Below, piece after piece: positions 29,301-36,597 of a stretch of DNA of 64,000 bases. The DNA is from UBA1479 sp002706405 (GTDB lineage: Bacteria > Pseudomonadota > Alphaproteobacteria > Rhodospirillales > Casp-alpha2): assembly GCA_963972255.1 (NCBI GenBank), contig CAXATO010000011.1:62001-126000 (forward strand), in the 5' to 3' direction. The position numbers were made by a program, and so were the translations under genes. How positions within the stretch are numbered: position 1 is the first letter of the stretch; each line of letters starts with the position of its first letter. The notes beneath the pieces were generated by a model that saw nothing but the letters and a program-made list of their open reading frames with translations, was not told the DNA's origin and ran no database searches.

Positions 29301-30403
29301 CGGAAGGCACGCCGCAGCACAATTTCGCCCAGCGCGTCGCCCGGGCCGGTGAGCGGGCCAAACAATTGGTCAGCCAAATCCTGGCGTTCTCGCGAGCATC
29401 GCACGGCGAACAGACCGTCGTCGACCTGAACGCGATCGGTGATGAGGCCGCGACGCTTCTGTCCGGCAGCCTGCCCGTGACGACCCGCGTGGTGTTCCAT
29501 CCGTCAGAGGCCGAGGAGGTCACGGCCATGACCAACGCGGGCCAGATGTCCCAGGTGTTGATGAACTTGGGCGTCAATGCCAACGACGCCCTTTCCGGTG
29601 TCGACGGCGTGATCAATATCGGCGTGGAGCGCATCCCCGCGGGCTCGAAACTGCTGTCCGCCCACGAAGGCCCGGTCAAGACCACGCCCGAGGATTTCAT
29701 GGAAATCCGGCAGATGGAAGACGGCGCCTGGCAGGTGGTGGCGGGGGCGATCGACGCCGCAACCGATCACGTCATGGTATATGTGGAAGACACGGGGCCG
29801 GGTATCCCGGAGCCCGTTCTCCGGCGTCTTTTCGAACCGTTCTTCACGACCAAGGAGGCAGGCAAGGGGACGGGGCTCGGCCTTCCCGTGGTGCATGGCA
29901 TCGTTACCGCCCACCACGGCGCGATACGTGTTCACACCTACCTGGGCAAGGGCGCGCGGTTCGAGATCTTCCTGCCCTGTGCGACGGCGGATACGGCCGG
30001 TGCCGCCGCTGATGAAGTTGCCGAAAAGGTCACGGGCCGGGGCATGATCCTGATCGTCGATGACGAAAGCGAGGTCGCGGACATGGTGTCGATCGGGTTG
30101 GAGCGCCTGGGCTACGAAGCTGGGGTCTGTTCCGACGGCAGCGAGGCGATCGAGGTGTTCGGTGAGTCGCCCAGCCTGTGGCGGGCGGTCATTACCGACC
30201 AGATCATGCCCGACATGCGGGGGATGGAATTGATCCGTCAGATCAAGGAAATTCGCCCCGACGTGCCGTGCGTCCTATGTACCGGTTACAGCGACACGCT
30301 GACGGAGGAAACGGCGCGCGCCGGTGGCGCGGACGCCTTTTTTCAGAAACCCGTTTCCGCGTCGCGCCTGGGAAAGGTTCTCGCCGATCTATTGGGTGAT
30401 TGA
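23381..30403 (+). CDS. Giant soluble multi-PAS/GAF hybrid histidine kinase, 2340 aa
   Basis: No membrane segment is seen. By repeated PAS starts (such as ITDNVPIMLSLKDRDG and VDNIPHGLTVKDPGG) I count about 12 PAS domains: roughly residues 27, 305, 617, 743, 873, 1034, 1177, 1306, 1429 (PAS_3-like), 1560, 1686 and 1813. GAF-like domains lie at about 155-300 and 445-605. The kinase core follows: H-box GGIAHDFNN with the phospho-accepting His near 1953, N and G boxes including DTGPGIPEP and GTGLGLPVVHG, then a C-terminal receiver with ILIVDDESE and ITDQIMPD (Asp near 2273). The H-box type is the one often paired with receivers in cis. A GGGAGGGG site precedes the ATG. Confidence 0.93.
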   Translation: MSRAPSNKSTKAGQADAASGDRAGAEARVLDFARVSADWFWETDAGDRFTFVSDQIITAAGMRPEDCIGKTRQDLHGSVPQDAAWAAYRKIIDAQEPFRDFTLIIAGAGGTTFPIAISGVPVFDGGRFMGYRGTGRRASQGEVIEKMIRNIVGATSKAVGRDFLEQIAQALWRELTVDQVYISRLSDDGMTAESVVAVVDGMRSENISYSVAGGPCEAVTRATNLCVFPRGVAADFPKDRFLADQGVEGYIGVPLQGANGRCLGLMVALSRQPMILEDLHKLAFEFFAGRVAAELDRSLAEEELRRRDALLSAIVDNIPHGLTVKDPGGHFMLVNKEFTRRYGVSRDEILGQSNDKLFPDPESGVALSRAQEKDVAESGRIVVREQDRRFLDGTHRRLEIVKFPISDDDGQLMAVGTLGVDITQRDKWERDARDRERVLKGYHKALDRIVASDEMASDDAGDAFALLTRVAAETLNVERVSVWRAAQDLSDITCLDIYEMSKAVHTSGRVLRRDQYPQYFRALQQVEVIDAHDACSDPRTAELVDQYLVEHGISSTLDAVVHVGDELKGVLCLEHVGARREWTLEEQSLARSLAALTSLILARQEQQEAERARQSIEQRFSSVVNALPSALSLKDKDHRYVFVNKVYEQSYGVRAEDTYDKKISELGLNTPEILEAIDAEDRAVFREGKSFTSESTRVGRDGLERSALVSKFPIYDKDGNVELIATLWTDISEQVSVRKTLENARARLRAITDNVPIMLSLKGLDGRYLEGNAGFARWHRIDPRTVAGLRSGDLVNPGRAAIVEALDQRVIETGEVVVEETVSELQRRPDGLPTIFRMIKFPVHDAQGNIMAVGTAMTDITEQKLAQRALEETQARLMAITDNVPIMLSLKDRDGIYQHCNAKFADWHGARPEQIIGKTSGDLLPLERAATVEKIDRDVIKTGEVQVFEIETAFDHLKDGVPVILRQFKFPIRDSSGRITGVGTAILDITDERRAEQALQAHLEKLEDMVADRTVELTQEIAERRRAEADLRRSEANLRAILEKSPVGVAVVARAPRRRLFVNQSFLDMFGAENEDELNAVSMAETYVDPEDLERLSAQFDQEGAIDAAEVRRRRLDGRQMWLLMDSRIVEFEGERAALVWHYDITNRKEAEEALARQAEVLEQTVAERTRDLQTSEQLLKSVFDHLPVGVLIKDADLRLERTNPVYRRWYGIDFESKIGESDTLVSGEQADDQDIRHRKAQEREVLKTGEIRTREVAHRFVDGRLHSLKVTKFPIFDSQGKVSRVGSVSIDMTQEVDARRALERHERLLRSLIDNLPVSVTMTDSHKRYNLVNQTFCDWYGMSQDEVIGSDILGLADRMNADGNMVREQEAKARIEGKSLSRETERPFADNSIHNLLITKYPFIDESGEVTGVVSVAVDLTDLRDRERQLSTLVENVPGLVFRTLRRPDGSIHVEFLSEGVKDILGEDAATIMARVNAGDLSMFHTDSRDEYAAESIRCFREGRPFDLIYRMVAKGGEARWVHERSRVIQETDGGWLVEGIVLDVTEQKLADDALRQNQAWMRAFTDNLPIYLNLKDTEGRYVFVNRLFADIRRDKSVSFVGKTPQEALQNRASNDLLEMDREVLATGEVKDFESHARSEELKGRLLRFIKFPVRDEEGTVIGVGTAAMDITDKKRAENTIRESEARLQAITQNAPMLLNLKDKEGRYQFVNDIYAQWVRRPVDEIIGKTVKDIFPDHVIDLIIEQEAKVLTTGEPTEFEAEAMSTQGDGARTMHYIKFPVRDDKGDMFGIGTAIMDVTDRKRADLALKESEARFRGLFENAPAGITIKTTTGRYLAMNKTFLDWKGWDLVDVVGRHSADMFGPEVGVRTDQEDAKVIATRQPFMKEVVIKCADGRNLTTTNIKAPMLTPDGKVTGVCSFYVDVSEIREIEVQLQQAQKMEAVGRLAGGIAHDFNNLLGAMMGFNEFLIEDLPEGTPQHNFAQRVARAGERAKQLVSQILAFSRASHGEQTVVDLNAIGDEAATLLSGSLPVTTRVVFHPSEAEEVTAMTNAGQMSQVLMNLGVNANDALSGVDGVINIGVERIPAGSKLLSAHEGPVKTTPEDFMEIRQMEDGAWQVVAGAIDAATDHVMVYVEDTGPGIPEPVLRRLFEPFFTTKEAGKGTGLGLPVVHGIVTAHHGAIRVHTYLGKGARFEIFLPCATADTAGAAADEVAEKVTGRGMILIVDDESEVADMVSIGLERLGYEAGVCSDGSEAIEVFGESPSLWRAVITDQIMPDMRGMELIRQIKEIRPDVPCVLCTGYSDTLTEETARAGGADAFFQKPVSASRLGKVLADLLGD

Positions 30404-30419
30404 ACGCTTGCGGTCTATG

Positions 30420-30468
30420 CATACGAAAGTATGGTGCGTGCCGTATCACAAGTATGCCGCTACATACT
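30420..30468. promoter_or_regulatory. Two inverted-repeat elements of the CATACTT/AAGTATG type
   Basis: Between the giant kinase and the first chemoreceptor there is a CATAC-GAAA-GTATG palindrome (30420-30433) and an AGTATG-six bases-CATACT inverted repeat (30451-30468). The same element recurs upstream of the PDC protein and of the LuxR-type regulator. A response-regulator operator is the natural reading, but this is inference. Confidence 0.5.
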
Positions 30469-30609
30469 GAATTTCTAATCCGAGACCCCCTTCCGGTCAG
30501 CAGACCGGGCGGCAAGAATCAGCCATGCTTCTTGTCTGTCCTGCCGTGATCGGATGTGACCGCCTCCGCGGGGCGACGTTGGAATACAAGAAGAAACGAG
30601 GAAGACGCG

Positions 30610-32622
30610 ATGTCGAAACAATCACAAATTGAAACGAATGGTGAGGGTGTGGTCATGCCCAAGACGCTGTTCGGCAACTTCATGATCGCACAACGCGTCA
30701 GCGCCATCGTCATCTTGGGCGTCGCCGCCATGGCCGTGTTCGGCGGCATCCAGTTCTACGGGAAGTCGAAGATCGCCCAGGCGGTCCAGGCCAACACGGA
30801 CTACAACGCCCTGGCGCTGGACAGTCGGGAAATTCAGGCGCAATCCCTGCAGATGCGCCGCGCGGAAAAAGATTTCCTTTTGCGCCGCGACACGAAGTAT
30901 GCGGACCTATACAAGAGCAACGTCGCCAAGCTTAAATCCGTCCTCAACGAGGTGCGCCAGGAGCCTGTGGCGGCAGCCAAATCCGAAACCCTGGCCCGTT
31001 TGGGTGGCGCGATTGATGCCCACGCAATGCAGTTCGCTACGGTCGTTTCCCAGGTCCAGGACCTGGGCCTGGATGAGACGGCCGGCCTACAGGGCAAGCT
31101 GCGCACGGCCGTGCATGCGGTCGAAACGAAACTGAAGGAAGCAAATCTGGACGCTCTCACCGTCAAAATGCTGATGATGCGGCGCCACGAAAAGGATTTC
31201 ATGCTGCGCGGTGCGGAAAAGTACGTCGGCCGAGTGGCGAAACGGCAGGCAGAGTTTCTTGAAATGCTGCCGGCAGCACCCCTGTCCGATCGTGCTAAGG
31301 CGGAGATCACCGAGCTTCTCAACGTCTATGTGACGGCGTTCAACGCTTTCGCCAAATTGTCCGTCGAAAACGGTGCGGCGATCAAAGAGCTGAGCAATAT
31401 CTACAAGATCGTGACTCCGGCCGTCGAGGAACTGGTCGCGTTCGGTGAACAGGGTGCCAAGAGCGCCCTTGCCGACATGGACGCAACACAGCGGTCCATG
31501 GAGATTCTGATGATGATCAGCGCCGCCGTGATTTTCGCCGTCTTTGTCGTTGCGGGCGCGGTCGTCGCGATCAGCATCACCCGTCCTGTGAAAGCGGTTG
31601 CCACAGTCACGGAAACGCTGGCTGAAGGTGATTGGACCGTCCGAATTCCGGCGCTGGAGAACAAGGATGAGATTGGTGCCGTGGCGCGGGCTCTTCAGGT
31701 CTTCAAGGAAAACCTGATTAAGGCCAAGGAATTGGAAGAAGCGCAGCGTCGGGAACAGGCGCGTCAGGTTGAACGCGCGGAGAAGCTTTCGTCCCTGACG
31801 TCGACTTTTGATGCGACGGTGAACGAGGTTCTCGGCGTGGTGTCCTCGGCCTCGACGGAACTGCAGGCAACGGCGACCAGCATGCGCGGCACGGCGGAAA
31901 CGACGACCCGCCAGTCGTCTTCGGTGGCGGCGGCTTGTGAGCAGACGGCGGCCAATGTGCAGACCGTGGCGACGGCAACGGAAGAGCTGTCCGCATCGGT
32001 GCGTGAAATTACCCAGCAGGTGTCGCGGTCGTCGCAAAAGGCCGGCCAGGCGGTGACCGAGGCCGATCAGGTTCAGGGTAAAGTCGATGGCCTGGTCGAG
32101 GCGGCGGAGGCGATCAGTCAGGTGGTCGAACTGATCAACGAGATTGCCGAAAAGACCAATCTGCTGTCACTCAACGCGACCATCGAGGCGGCGCGCGCCG
32201 GCGAGGCCGGCAAGGGTTTCGCCGTGGTCGCGTCGGAGGTCAAGAACCTGGCCGCCCAGACCAAGCGGTCGACCGAGGAAGTGGCGGCTCATGTCGCCAA
32301 GATCCAGTCGACGACGGGCGAGGCGGCCAATGCCATCAACCTGATCAAGGCGACCATCGCCGAGGTCAACGAGATGACGTCGGCCGTGGCCGCCGCGGTC
32401 GAGGAACAGGCCGCCGCGACCCAGGAAATCAGCCGCAACTGCGAACAGGCGGCCTCCGCGACGCAGGAAGTCTCGAGCGCGATCTCGACCGTGCAGGTTG
32501 CCGCCAACGACACCGACGGCTCCGCCTCGGAGGTTCTTCATGCCTCCGACGAACTGGCGCAGAAATCCTCCTCGCTGCAGCAGATCGTGCAGACCTTCCT
32601 GCATGACGTGCGGGCGGCTTAA
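30610..32622 (+). CDS. Methyl-accepting chemotaxis protein with HBM-type sensor
   Basis: A 670-residue chemoreceptor. A first membrane span (about 27-49) is followed by a periplasmic helical domain with two RRxEKDFxLR motifs (RRAEKDFLLRRDTKY and RRHEKDFMLRGAEKY), typical of the helical bimodular (HBM) ligand domain. A second span (about 299-324), a HAMP domain and the signalling domain with NATIEAARAGEAGKGFAVVA follow. The C-terminus has no CheR/CheB pentapeptide (ends FLHDVRAA). The last ~790 bases are almost identical to the second chemoreceptor gene. The start at 30610 has a GAGGA site. Confidence 0.93.
   Translation: MSKQSQIETNGEGVVMPKTLFGNFMIAQRVSAIVILGVAAMAVFGGIQFYGKSKIAQAVQANTDYNALALDSREIQAQSLQMRRAEKDFLLRRDTKYADLYKSNVAKLKSVLNEVRQEPVAAAKSETLARLGGAIDAHAMQFATVVSQVQDLGLDETAGLQGKLRTAVHAVETKLKEANLDALTVKMLMMRRHEKDFMLRGAEKYVGRVAKRQAEFLEMLPAAPLSDRAKAEITELLNVYVTAFNAFAKLSVENGAAIKELSNIYKIVTPAVEELVAFGEQGAKSALADMDATQRSMEILMMISAAVIFAVFVVAGAVVAISITRPVKAVATVTETLAEGDWTVRIPALENKDEIGAVARALQVFKENLIKAKELEEAQRREQARQVERAEKLSSLTSTFDATVNEVLGVVSSASTELQATATSMRGTAETTTRQSSSVAAACEQTAANVQTVATATEELSASVREITQQVSRSSQKAGQAVTEADQVQGKVDGLVEAAEAISQVVELINEIAEKTNLLSLNATIEAARAGEAGKGFAVVASEVKNLAAQTKRSTEEVAAHVAKIQSTTGEAANAINLIKATIAEVNEMTSAVAAAVEEQAAATQEISRNCEQAASATQEVSSAISTVQVAANDTDGSASEVLHASDELAQKSSSLQQIVQTFLHDVRAA
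31830..32617 (+). repeat. Direct repeat, copy 1 (chemoreceptor signalling half)
   Basis: This stretch matches 34356-35143 at a constant offset of 2526 bases with only scattered single-base differences; the last ~400 bases differ at only one or two positions that I noticed. It encodes the signalling domain of the first chemoreceptor. The sensor halves are unrelated, so a recent partial duplication or gene conversion is likely. Confidence 0.85.
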
Positions 32623-32709
32623 AGATAACAGCGCCGAACACCACTCCTCTCTCCGGACCTGGCGGCGTATTGTTGCCGGATGAATTACAGAAATTCATCC
32701 GCACACCCT

Positions 32710-32719
32710 ATACTTAAGT
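32710..32719. promoter_or_regulatory. ATACTTAAGT element upstream of the PDC sensor gene
   Basis: A near-palindromic ATACTTAAGT, the same core as the perfect CATACTTAAGTATG at 35323-35336. It lies about 130 bases before the PDC sensor gene. Confidence 0.4.
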
Positions 32720-32740
32720 GCAGGAGCAAATAATACCTAC

Positions 32741-32770
32741 GGGCGGATTTTGGTATACCAATTTCCGCCC
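32741..32770. promoter_or_regulatory. 30-base near-perfect palindrome
   Basis: The arms GGGCGGA and TCCGCCC enclose a perfect TTGGTATACCAA; only the two-base TT steps on each side break the symmetry. There is no T run after it, so a protein-binding operator is more likely than a terminator. It lies about 80 bases before the PDC sensor gene. Confidence 0.5.
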
Positions 32771-32848
32771 GAGTATTACTAATGCCCAGTATTCTAATAT
32801 ACCAAATAAATGTATCATTTTTCAGTTCCTTTGGAGGAGAAACTGGAA

Positions 32849-33448
32849 ATGAGTACACGTCTTCACGTCTTGCGGGCGTTTGTTTTCGCGACTTTTTGTT
32901 GCGTCGCAACAAATGCCGTTGCCGACGACCAAGCTGTTCCCGACAAGCTGCTCGAGCAAATTCGCTCTTGGACGGCATCACCCGTGGTGCTGCTGACCCT
33001 TGAGGCCAGCAACAAGCGGCACACCGGTCTCACAGAAGAAAGCATCCTGACGCTCGACAAGCAGTGGCGCGCCGAGCGGAAGACCGACGATCAACCCTTG
33101 ATTACGGCCGTCCTGGCCAGCCCGTTGTCGGGCTACCTGACGGCGATCCAGGCGGCGTCCCTTGGTCTCTACACGGAAATTTTCGTCATGGACAACAAGG
33201 GCCTGAACGCCGGTCAAAGCGCGATTACCAGCGATTATTGGCAGGGCGATGAGGCGAAGTTCCAGAAGACCTTCCCTTTGGGCCCGACGGCCATCTTCAT
33301 CGACAAGCCCGAAGTCAGCGACGGGACCGGCACTGAAAACGTGCAGGTCAATATGTCGATCACCGACGGCACCCAAGCGGTCGGTACCGTCACAGTCGAG
33401 GTCAACCTGACCGAACTCCGGCGCCGTCAGGCCGCCGGTAAGATCTAG
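32849..33448 (+). CDS. Stand-alone periplasmic PDC/Cache-like sensor protein
   Basis: A 199-residue protein with a signal peptide (STRLHVLRAFVFATFCCVATNAVA) and one ligand-binding-like domain. The TEIFVMDNKGLNAGQS segment and the SDYWQGDEAKFQKTF segment are typical of PDC/Cache extracytoplasmic sensors normally fused to chemoreceptors or kinases. There is no second membrane anchor or output domain. It ends 17 bases before a chemoreceptor whose own sensor is a plain helical bundle, so it probably acts as a detached ligand-binding subunit (inference). A GGAGGAGA site precedes the ATG. Confidence 0.75.
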   Translation: MSTRLHVLRAFVFATFCCVATNAVADDQAVPDKLLEQIRSWTASPVVLLTLEASNKRHTGLTEESILTLDKQWRAERKTDDQPLITAVLASPLSGYLTAIQAASLGLYTEIFVMDNKGLNAGQSAITSDYWQGDEAKFQKTFPLGPTAIFIDKPEVSDGTGTENVQVNMSITDGTQAVGTVTVEVNLTELRRRQAAGKI

Positions 33449-33465
33449 CGCTTGAGGACGGAACC

Positions 33466-35148
33466 ATGAACGCGATCAACAACATCACGATTTCCAAGAA
33501 GCTGATTGCCGCCTTTCTGACCTTGGTCGTCATCATCGGCGCTTTGGCCGGGATGACCACGATCAACACGAACGCGGCCCAGCACCAGGTCGATGACATG
33601 GCGCGCGTGAACGCCATCGTCCTCGAGCTGGAAGAAGTCCGTGCCCTTGTCGCGGCCCAACAGGCCGCCATTCGCGGCCTGCTCATCAGCGGCAACCGCG
33701 ATTACATCAAGGCCTATACGACAGCCAAGACGGCTTATATTGAGAATATCACCAAGCTTGCTGACCGCCTGACCACACCGGTCGCCAAGGAACACATGCA
33801 GGTTGCTGACTCCCATGTCCGCAAATGGCAGGACACGATTGTCGACCGGCAGATCAATCTGATGCGCCAGCGGTTCACCGTGGACGAAGCCCGGGTTCTC
33901 GAAGCGAATGGCTACGGCGAACAGGAAATCGGCCAGGCTTTCAAAAGCTTCGATGCGCTGAAAAAGCTCTCCGGCGACATGATGACCCGTAATCGGGATG
34001 CCGTTGCCGGCGAATTCAAGATGACCTTGATCAGCCTGTTCCTCGGCACGGCCATTGCCTTGGTGTTCGCCGTTCTCGCCTGGCTGACGTTGTCGCGCGG
34101 CATCGCGCGGCCGATCGACGCCATGGCGCGGTTCATGGAGGACATGGCCGAAGGTGACTATGACAAGGAAACCGATGGCCAGGCGCGCAAGGACGAGATC
34201 GGCAACATGGCGCGGTCGGTGGAATTCTTCCGCCAGCGCCTGATCGAGAACCGCGACCTTCAGGCCCAGCAGTTGAAAGACCAGCAGGCACAGCTTGAAC
34301 GCGCGCAGAAACTGGCCGCCCTGACGACGACCTTTGACGAAACGGTGAGCGAAGTGCTCGGCGTGGTGTCCTCGGCCTCGACGGAACTGCAGGCGACGGC
34401 GACCAGCATGCGCGGCACGGCGGAAACGACGACCCGCCAGTCGTCCTCGGTGGCGGCGGCTTGTGAGCAGACGGCGGCCAACGTGCAGACCGTGGCGACG
34501 GCGACGGAAGAATTGACGGCATCGGTCCGTGAAATCACCCAGCAGATGGCGCGGTCGTCACAGAAGGCTGGCCAGGCGGTGACCGAGGCCGATCAGGTCC
34601 AGAACAAGGTCGATGGCCTGGTCGAGGCGGCGGAGGCCATCGGCCAAGTGGTCGAACTGATCAATGAGATCGCCGAAAAGACCAATCTGCTGTCGCTCAA
34701 CGCGACAATCGAGGCGGCGCGCGCTGGCGAGGCCGGCAAGGGTTTCGCCGTGGTCGCGTCGGAGGTCAAGAACCTGGCCGCCCAGACCAAGCGGTCGACC
34801 GAGGAAGTGGCGGCTCATGTCGCCAAGATCCAGTCGACGACGGGCGAGGCGGCCAATGCCATCAACCTGATCAAGGCGACCATCGCCGAGGTCAACGAGA
34901 TGACGTCGGCCGTGGCCGCCGCGGTCGAGGAACAGGCCGCCGCGACCCAGGAAATCAGCCGCAACTGCGAACAGGCGGCCTCCGCGACGCAGGAAGTCTC
35001 GAGCGCGATCTCGACCGTGCAGGTTGCCGCCAACGACACCGACGGCTCCGCCTCGGAGGTTCTTCATGCCTCCGACGAACTGGCGCAGAAATCCTCCTCA
35101 CTGCAGCAGATCGTGCAGACCTTCCTGCATGACGTGCGGGCGGCCTAG
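33466..35148 (+). CDS. Methyl-accepting chemotaxis protein with four-helix-bundle sensor
   Basis: A 560-residue chemoreceptor: membrane span about 10-32, a helical periplasmic domain (about 33-184), a second span about 185-210, HAMP, and a signalling domain with NATIEAARAGEAGKGF. The signalling half is nearly identical in DNA to the receptor at 30610. It lies 17 bases after the PDC sensor gene and is therefore co-transcribed with it. Like its neighbour it lacks an adaptation-enzyme tethering pentapeptide. Confidence 0.93.
   Translation: MNAINNITISKKLIAAFLTLVVIIGALAGMTTINTNAAQHQVDDMARVNAIVLELEEVRALVAAQQAAIRGLLISGNRDYIKAYTTAKTAYIENITKLADRLTTPVAKEHMQVADSHVRKWQDTIVDRQINLMRQRFTVDEARVLEANGYGEQEIGQAFKSFDALKKLSGDMMTRNRDAVAGEFKMTLISLFLGTAIALVFAVLAWLTLSRGIARPIDAMARFMEDMAEGDYDKETDGQARKDEIGNMARSVEFFRQRLIENRDLQAQQLKDQQAQLERAQKLAALTTTFDETVSEVLGVVSSASTELQATATSMRGTAETTTRQSSSVAAACEQTAANVQTVATATEELTASVREITQQMARSSQKAGQAVTEADQVQNKVDGLVEAAEAIGQVVELINEIAEKTNLLSLNATIEAARAGEAGKGFAVVASEVKNLAAQTKRSTEEVAAHVAKIQSTTGEAANAINLIKATIAEVNEMTSAVAAAVEEQAAATQEISRNCEQAASATQEVSSAISTVQVAANDTDGSASEVLHASDELAQKSSSLQQIVQTFLHDVRAA
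34356..35143 (+). repeat. Direct repeat, copy 2 (chemoreceptor signalling half)
   Basis: Partner of 31830-32617. The similarity ends just at the stop codons and begins soon after HAMP, so it covers the kinase-contacting part only. Confidence 0.85.
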
Positions 35149-35190
35149 GGGCGCCGGCGGTCACCGCAACGAACCTTTCTCCCCCCTTGA

Positions 35191-35227
35191 AACCCGGTCG
35201 GCGCTGCGGCGCTGACCGGGTTTTTCT
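35191..35227 (+). terminator. Intrinsic terminator after the second chemoreceptor
   Basis: A strong stem (AACCCGGTC with GACCGGGTT) with a GC-rich loop that can also pair, followed by TTTTTCTTT. It ends the PDC-chemoreceptor transcript. Confidence 0.88.
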
Positions 35228-35306
35228 TTCCCTGATCTCCGCCCCTCCCTGGGCAATCCTCCGGGTTTCAATGGACCAATTCCGGAGGATTGTTCGGTGT
35301 CGACCT

Positions 35307-35336
35307 AAGTATGCGTTTCGGGCATACTTAAGTATG
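35307..35336. promoter_or_regulatory. AAGTATG/CATACTT repeat cluster upstream of the LuxR-type regulator
   Basis: Contains AAGTATG (35307-35313) and a perfect 14-base palindrome CATACTTAAGTATG (35323-35336), ending about 60 bases before the LuxR-type regulator start. This is the strongest copy of an element repeated in this signalling block. It is a candidate autoregulatory operator for that regulator (inference). Confidence 0.55.
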
Positions 35337-35396
35337 GATCGGGGGGTGCATACGGCTGCGAATTGACGCGGCCACTAAGATGAAGGGGCAGCCAGT

Positions 35397-36035
35397 ATGC
35401 GATTGCTGTTCGCTGATGATCATCCCATGTTTCTCGACGCCGTTCGCGAACATCTGAACCGTGCCTTCCCTGATATCGAAATTCAGGCGGCATCCAATCT
35501 TGATGAAGTCACGACAAAGCTCTTGAACAAGGAGGATTACGATCTCGTGGTCCTCGATTTTTCCATGCCCGGGATGGAGGGTACGGAAGGGGTCCGCCGC
35601 TTGCGCGAGATGTATCCGAATTTGGCGATCGCCGTGACGTCCGGTGTCGCCAGGACGCGGGACGTCAAGACCGTGCTTGATCTGGGCGCACAAGGATATT
35701 TGCCGAAAACGTTGACCGGTTCCGCCTATGCGGGCGCGTTGCGCGTGATCGCCGAGGGCGGCACCTATGTGCCGGTGGAAACCATGCAGGCGATGGCCGC
35801 GGAGGCCTCGGACCGTAAGGTCAATGCCGAAGGGCTGACGCCGCGCGAGTTGGAAGTGCTCGAGGGCATCGCCGACGGCAAGCCGAACAAGCAGATCGCC
35901 CGTGATCTGGAAATTCACGAGGTCACGGTGAAACTGCACGCGCGCAGCATTTTCAAGAAAATCGGCGTGCAGAACCGCTCGCAAGCGGCCGTGGCCGCCC
36001 GCGACCGTGGTCTCGTATCCAGGGAGTGGGTGTAA
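35397..36035 (+). CDS. LuxR/NarL-family response regulator
   Basis: A 212-residue two-domain regulator. The receiver has FADDHP, phospho-acceptor Asp54 in VVLDFSMPG and the Lys in YLPKTL. The C-terminal helix-turn-helix (about 145-200) reads LTPRELEVLEGIADGKPNKQ then IARDLEIHEVTVKLHARSIF. It is downstream of the chemoreceptors and upstream of a 142-residue unknown gene. The giant kinase at 23381 is the nearest candidate phospho-donor. The palindromes upstream of this gene fit the two-fold sites bound by this family. Confidence 0.92.
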   Translation: MRLLFADDHPMFLDAVREHLNRAFPDIEIQAASNLDEVTTKLLNKEDYDLVVLDFSMPGMEGTEGVRRLREMYPNLAIAVTSGVARTRDVKTVLDLGAQGYLPKTLTGSAYAGALRVIAEGGTYVPVETMQAMAAEASDRKVNAEGLTPRELEVLEGIADGKPNKQIARDLEIHEVTVKLHARSIFKKIGVQNRSQAAVAARDRGLVSREWV

Positions 36036-36068
36036 GGACGGTACGGACCCGCAGAGGCACAGACCGTC

Positions 36069-36497
36069 ATGGGCATTTCGTGGAAAACCCATAAGGCCGA
36101 GAACCTTGTCAGCTTCTCCATCTTTGGTCAGTCGAGCCTGCTGGAGACGGTGGATGCGTTGCGTGAATTGGCCGCCGCGCCGGACTTCAGCCCCGCCATG
36201 CGCCGGCTTTACGTCTGCGACGATGATCTGACCGCCGCTTCCGGACTTGATTCCACGCAAGGGGCCTTCGTCGACGTGTTGGGCCACCAGATCGCCCGGA
36301 TGTTCGACCACCCGGCGACCGTGGCCTACGTTCGTCATCGGGACAATACCGTCGCTATCGACCGCTTTGCGGCCACCGTGCGGGTGTGCAACGAGGTCTA
36401 TGCGCGGGACGGTAAATCACCCGTCGATCTCAAGGAATTCGAAGACCTGGCCGAGGCCATTGCCTGGCTGGGCCTGCCGCCGGGGTTCCGTCCTTAA
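36069..36497 (+). CDS. Hypothetical protein, 142 aa, next to the LuxR-type regulator
   Basis: A soluble alpha/beta-looking protein (MGISWKTHKAENLVSFSIFG, later LYVCDDDLT and HPATVAYVRHRDN) without membrane spans. The layout resembles small SpoIIAA/STAS-like proteins, but I cannot assign a family. It starts 33 bases after the regulator's stop and probably shares its transcript. A role in the same signalling circuit is inferred from location only. Confidence 0.7.
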   Translation: MGISWKTHKAENLVSFSIFGQSSLLETVDALRELAAAPDFSPAMRRLYVCDDDLTAASGLDSTQGAFVDVLGHQIARMFDHPATVAYVRHRDNTVAIDRFAATVRVCNEVYARDGKSPVDLKEFEDLAEAIAWLGLPPGFRP

Positions 36498-36597
36498 CCG
36501 CCCCGGATGCCGAGATAGGCCGGCCCCCGCCTCGCTCTAGAGGGCTGTCGCCAACACCGTGCAGCCGACATCATTTGCTGGACCATTGCGCAGCCGA

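Noticed and set aside
27905..29500. 531-codon minus-strand frame inside the giant kinase
   Set aside because: The plus strand has unbroken PAS and kinase motifs here; the antisense frame has none.
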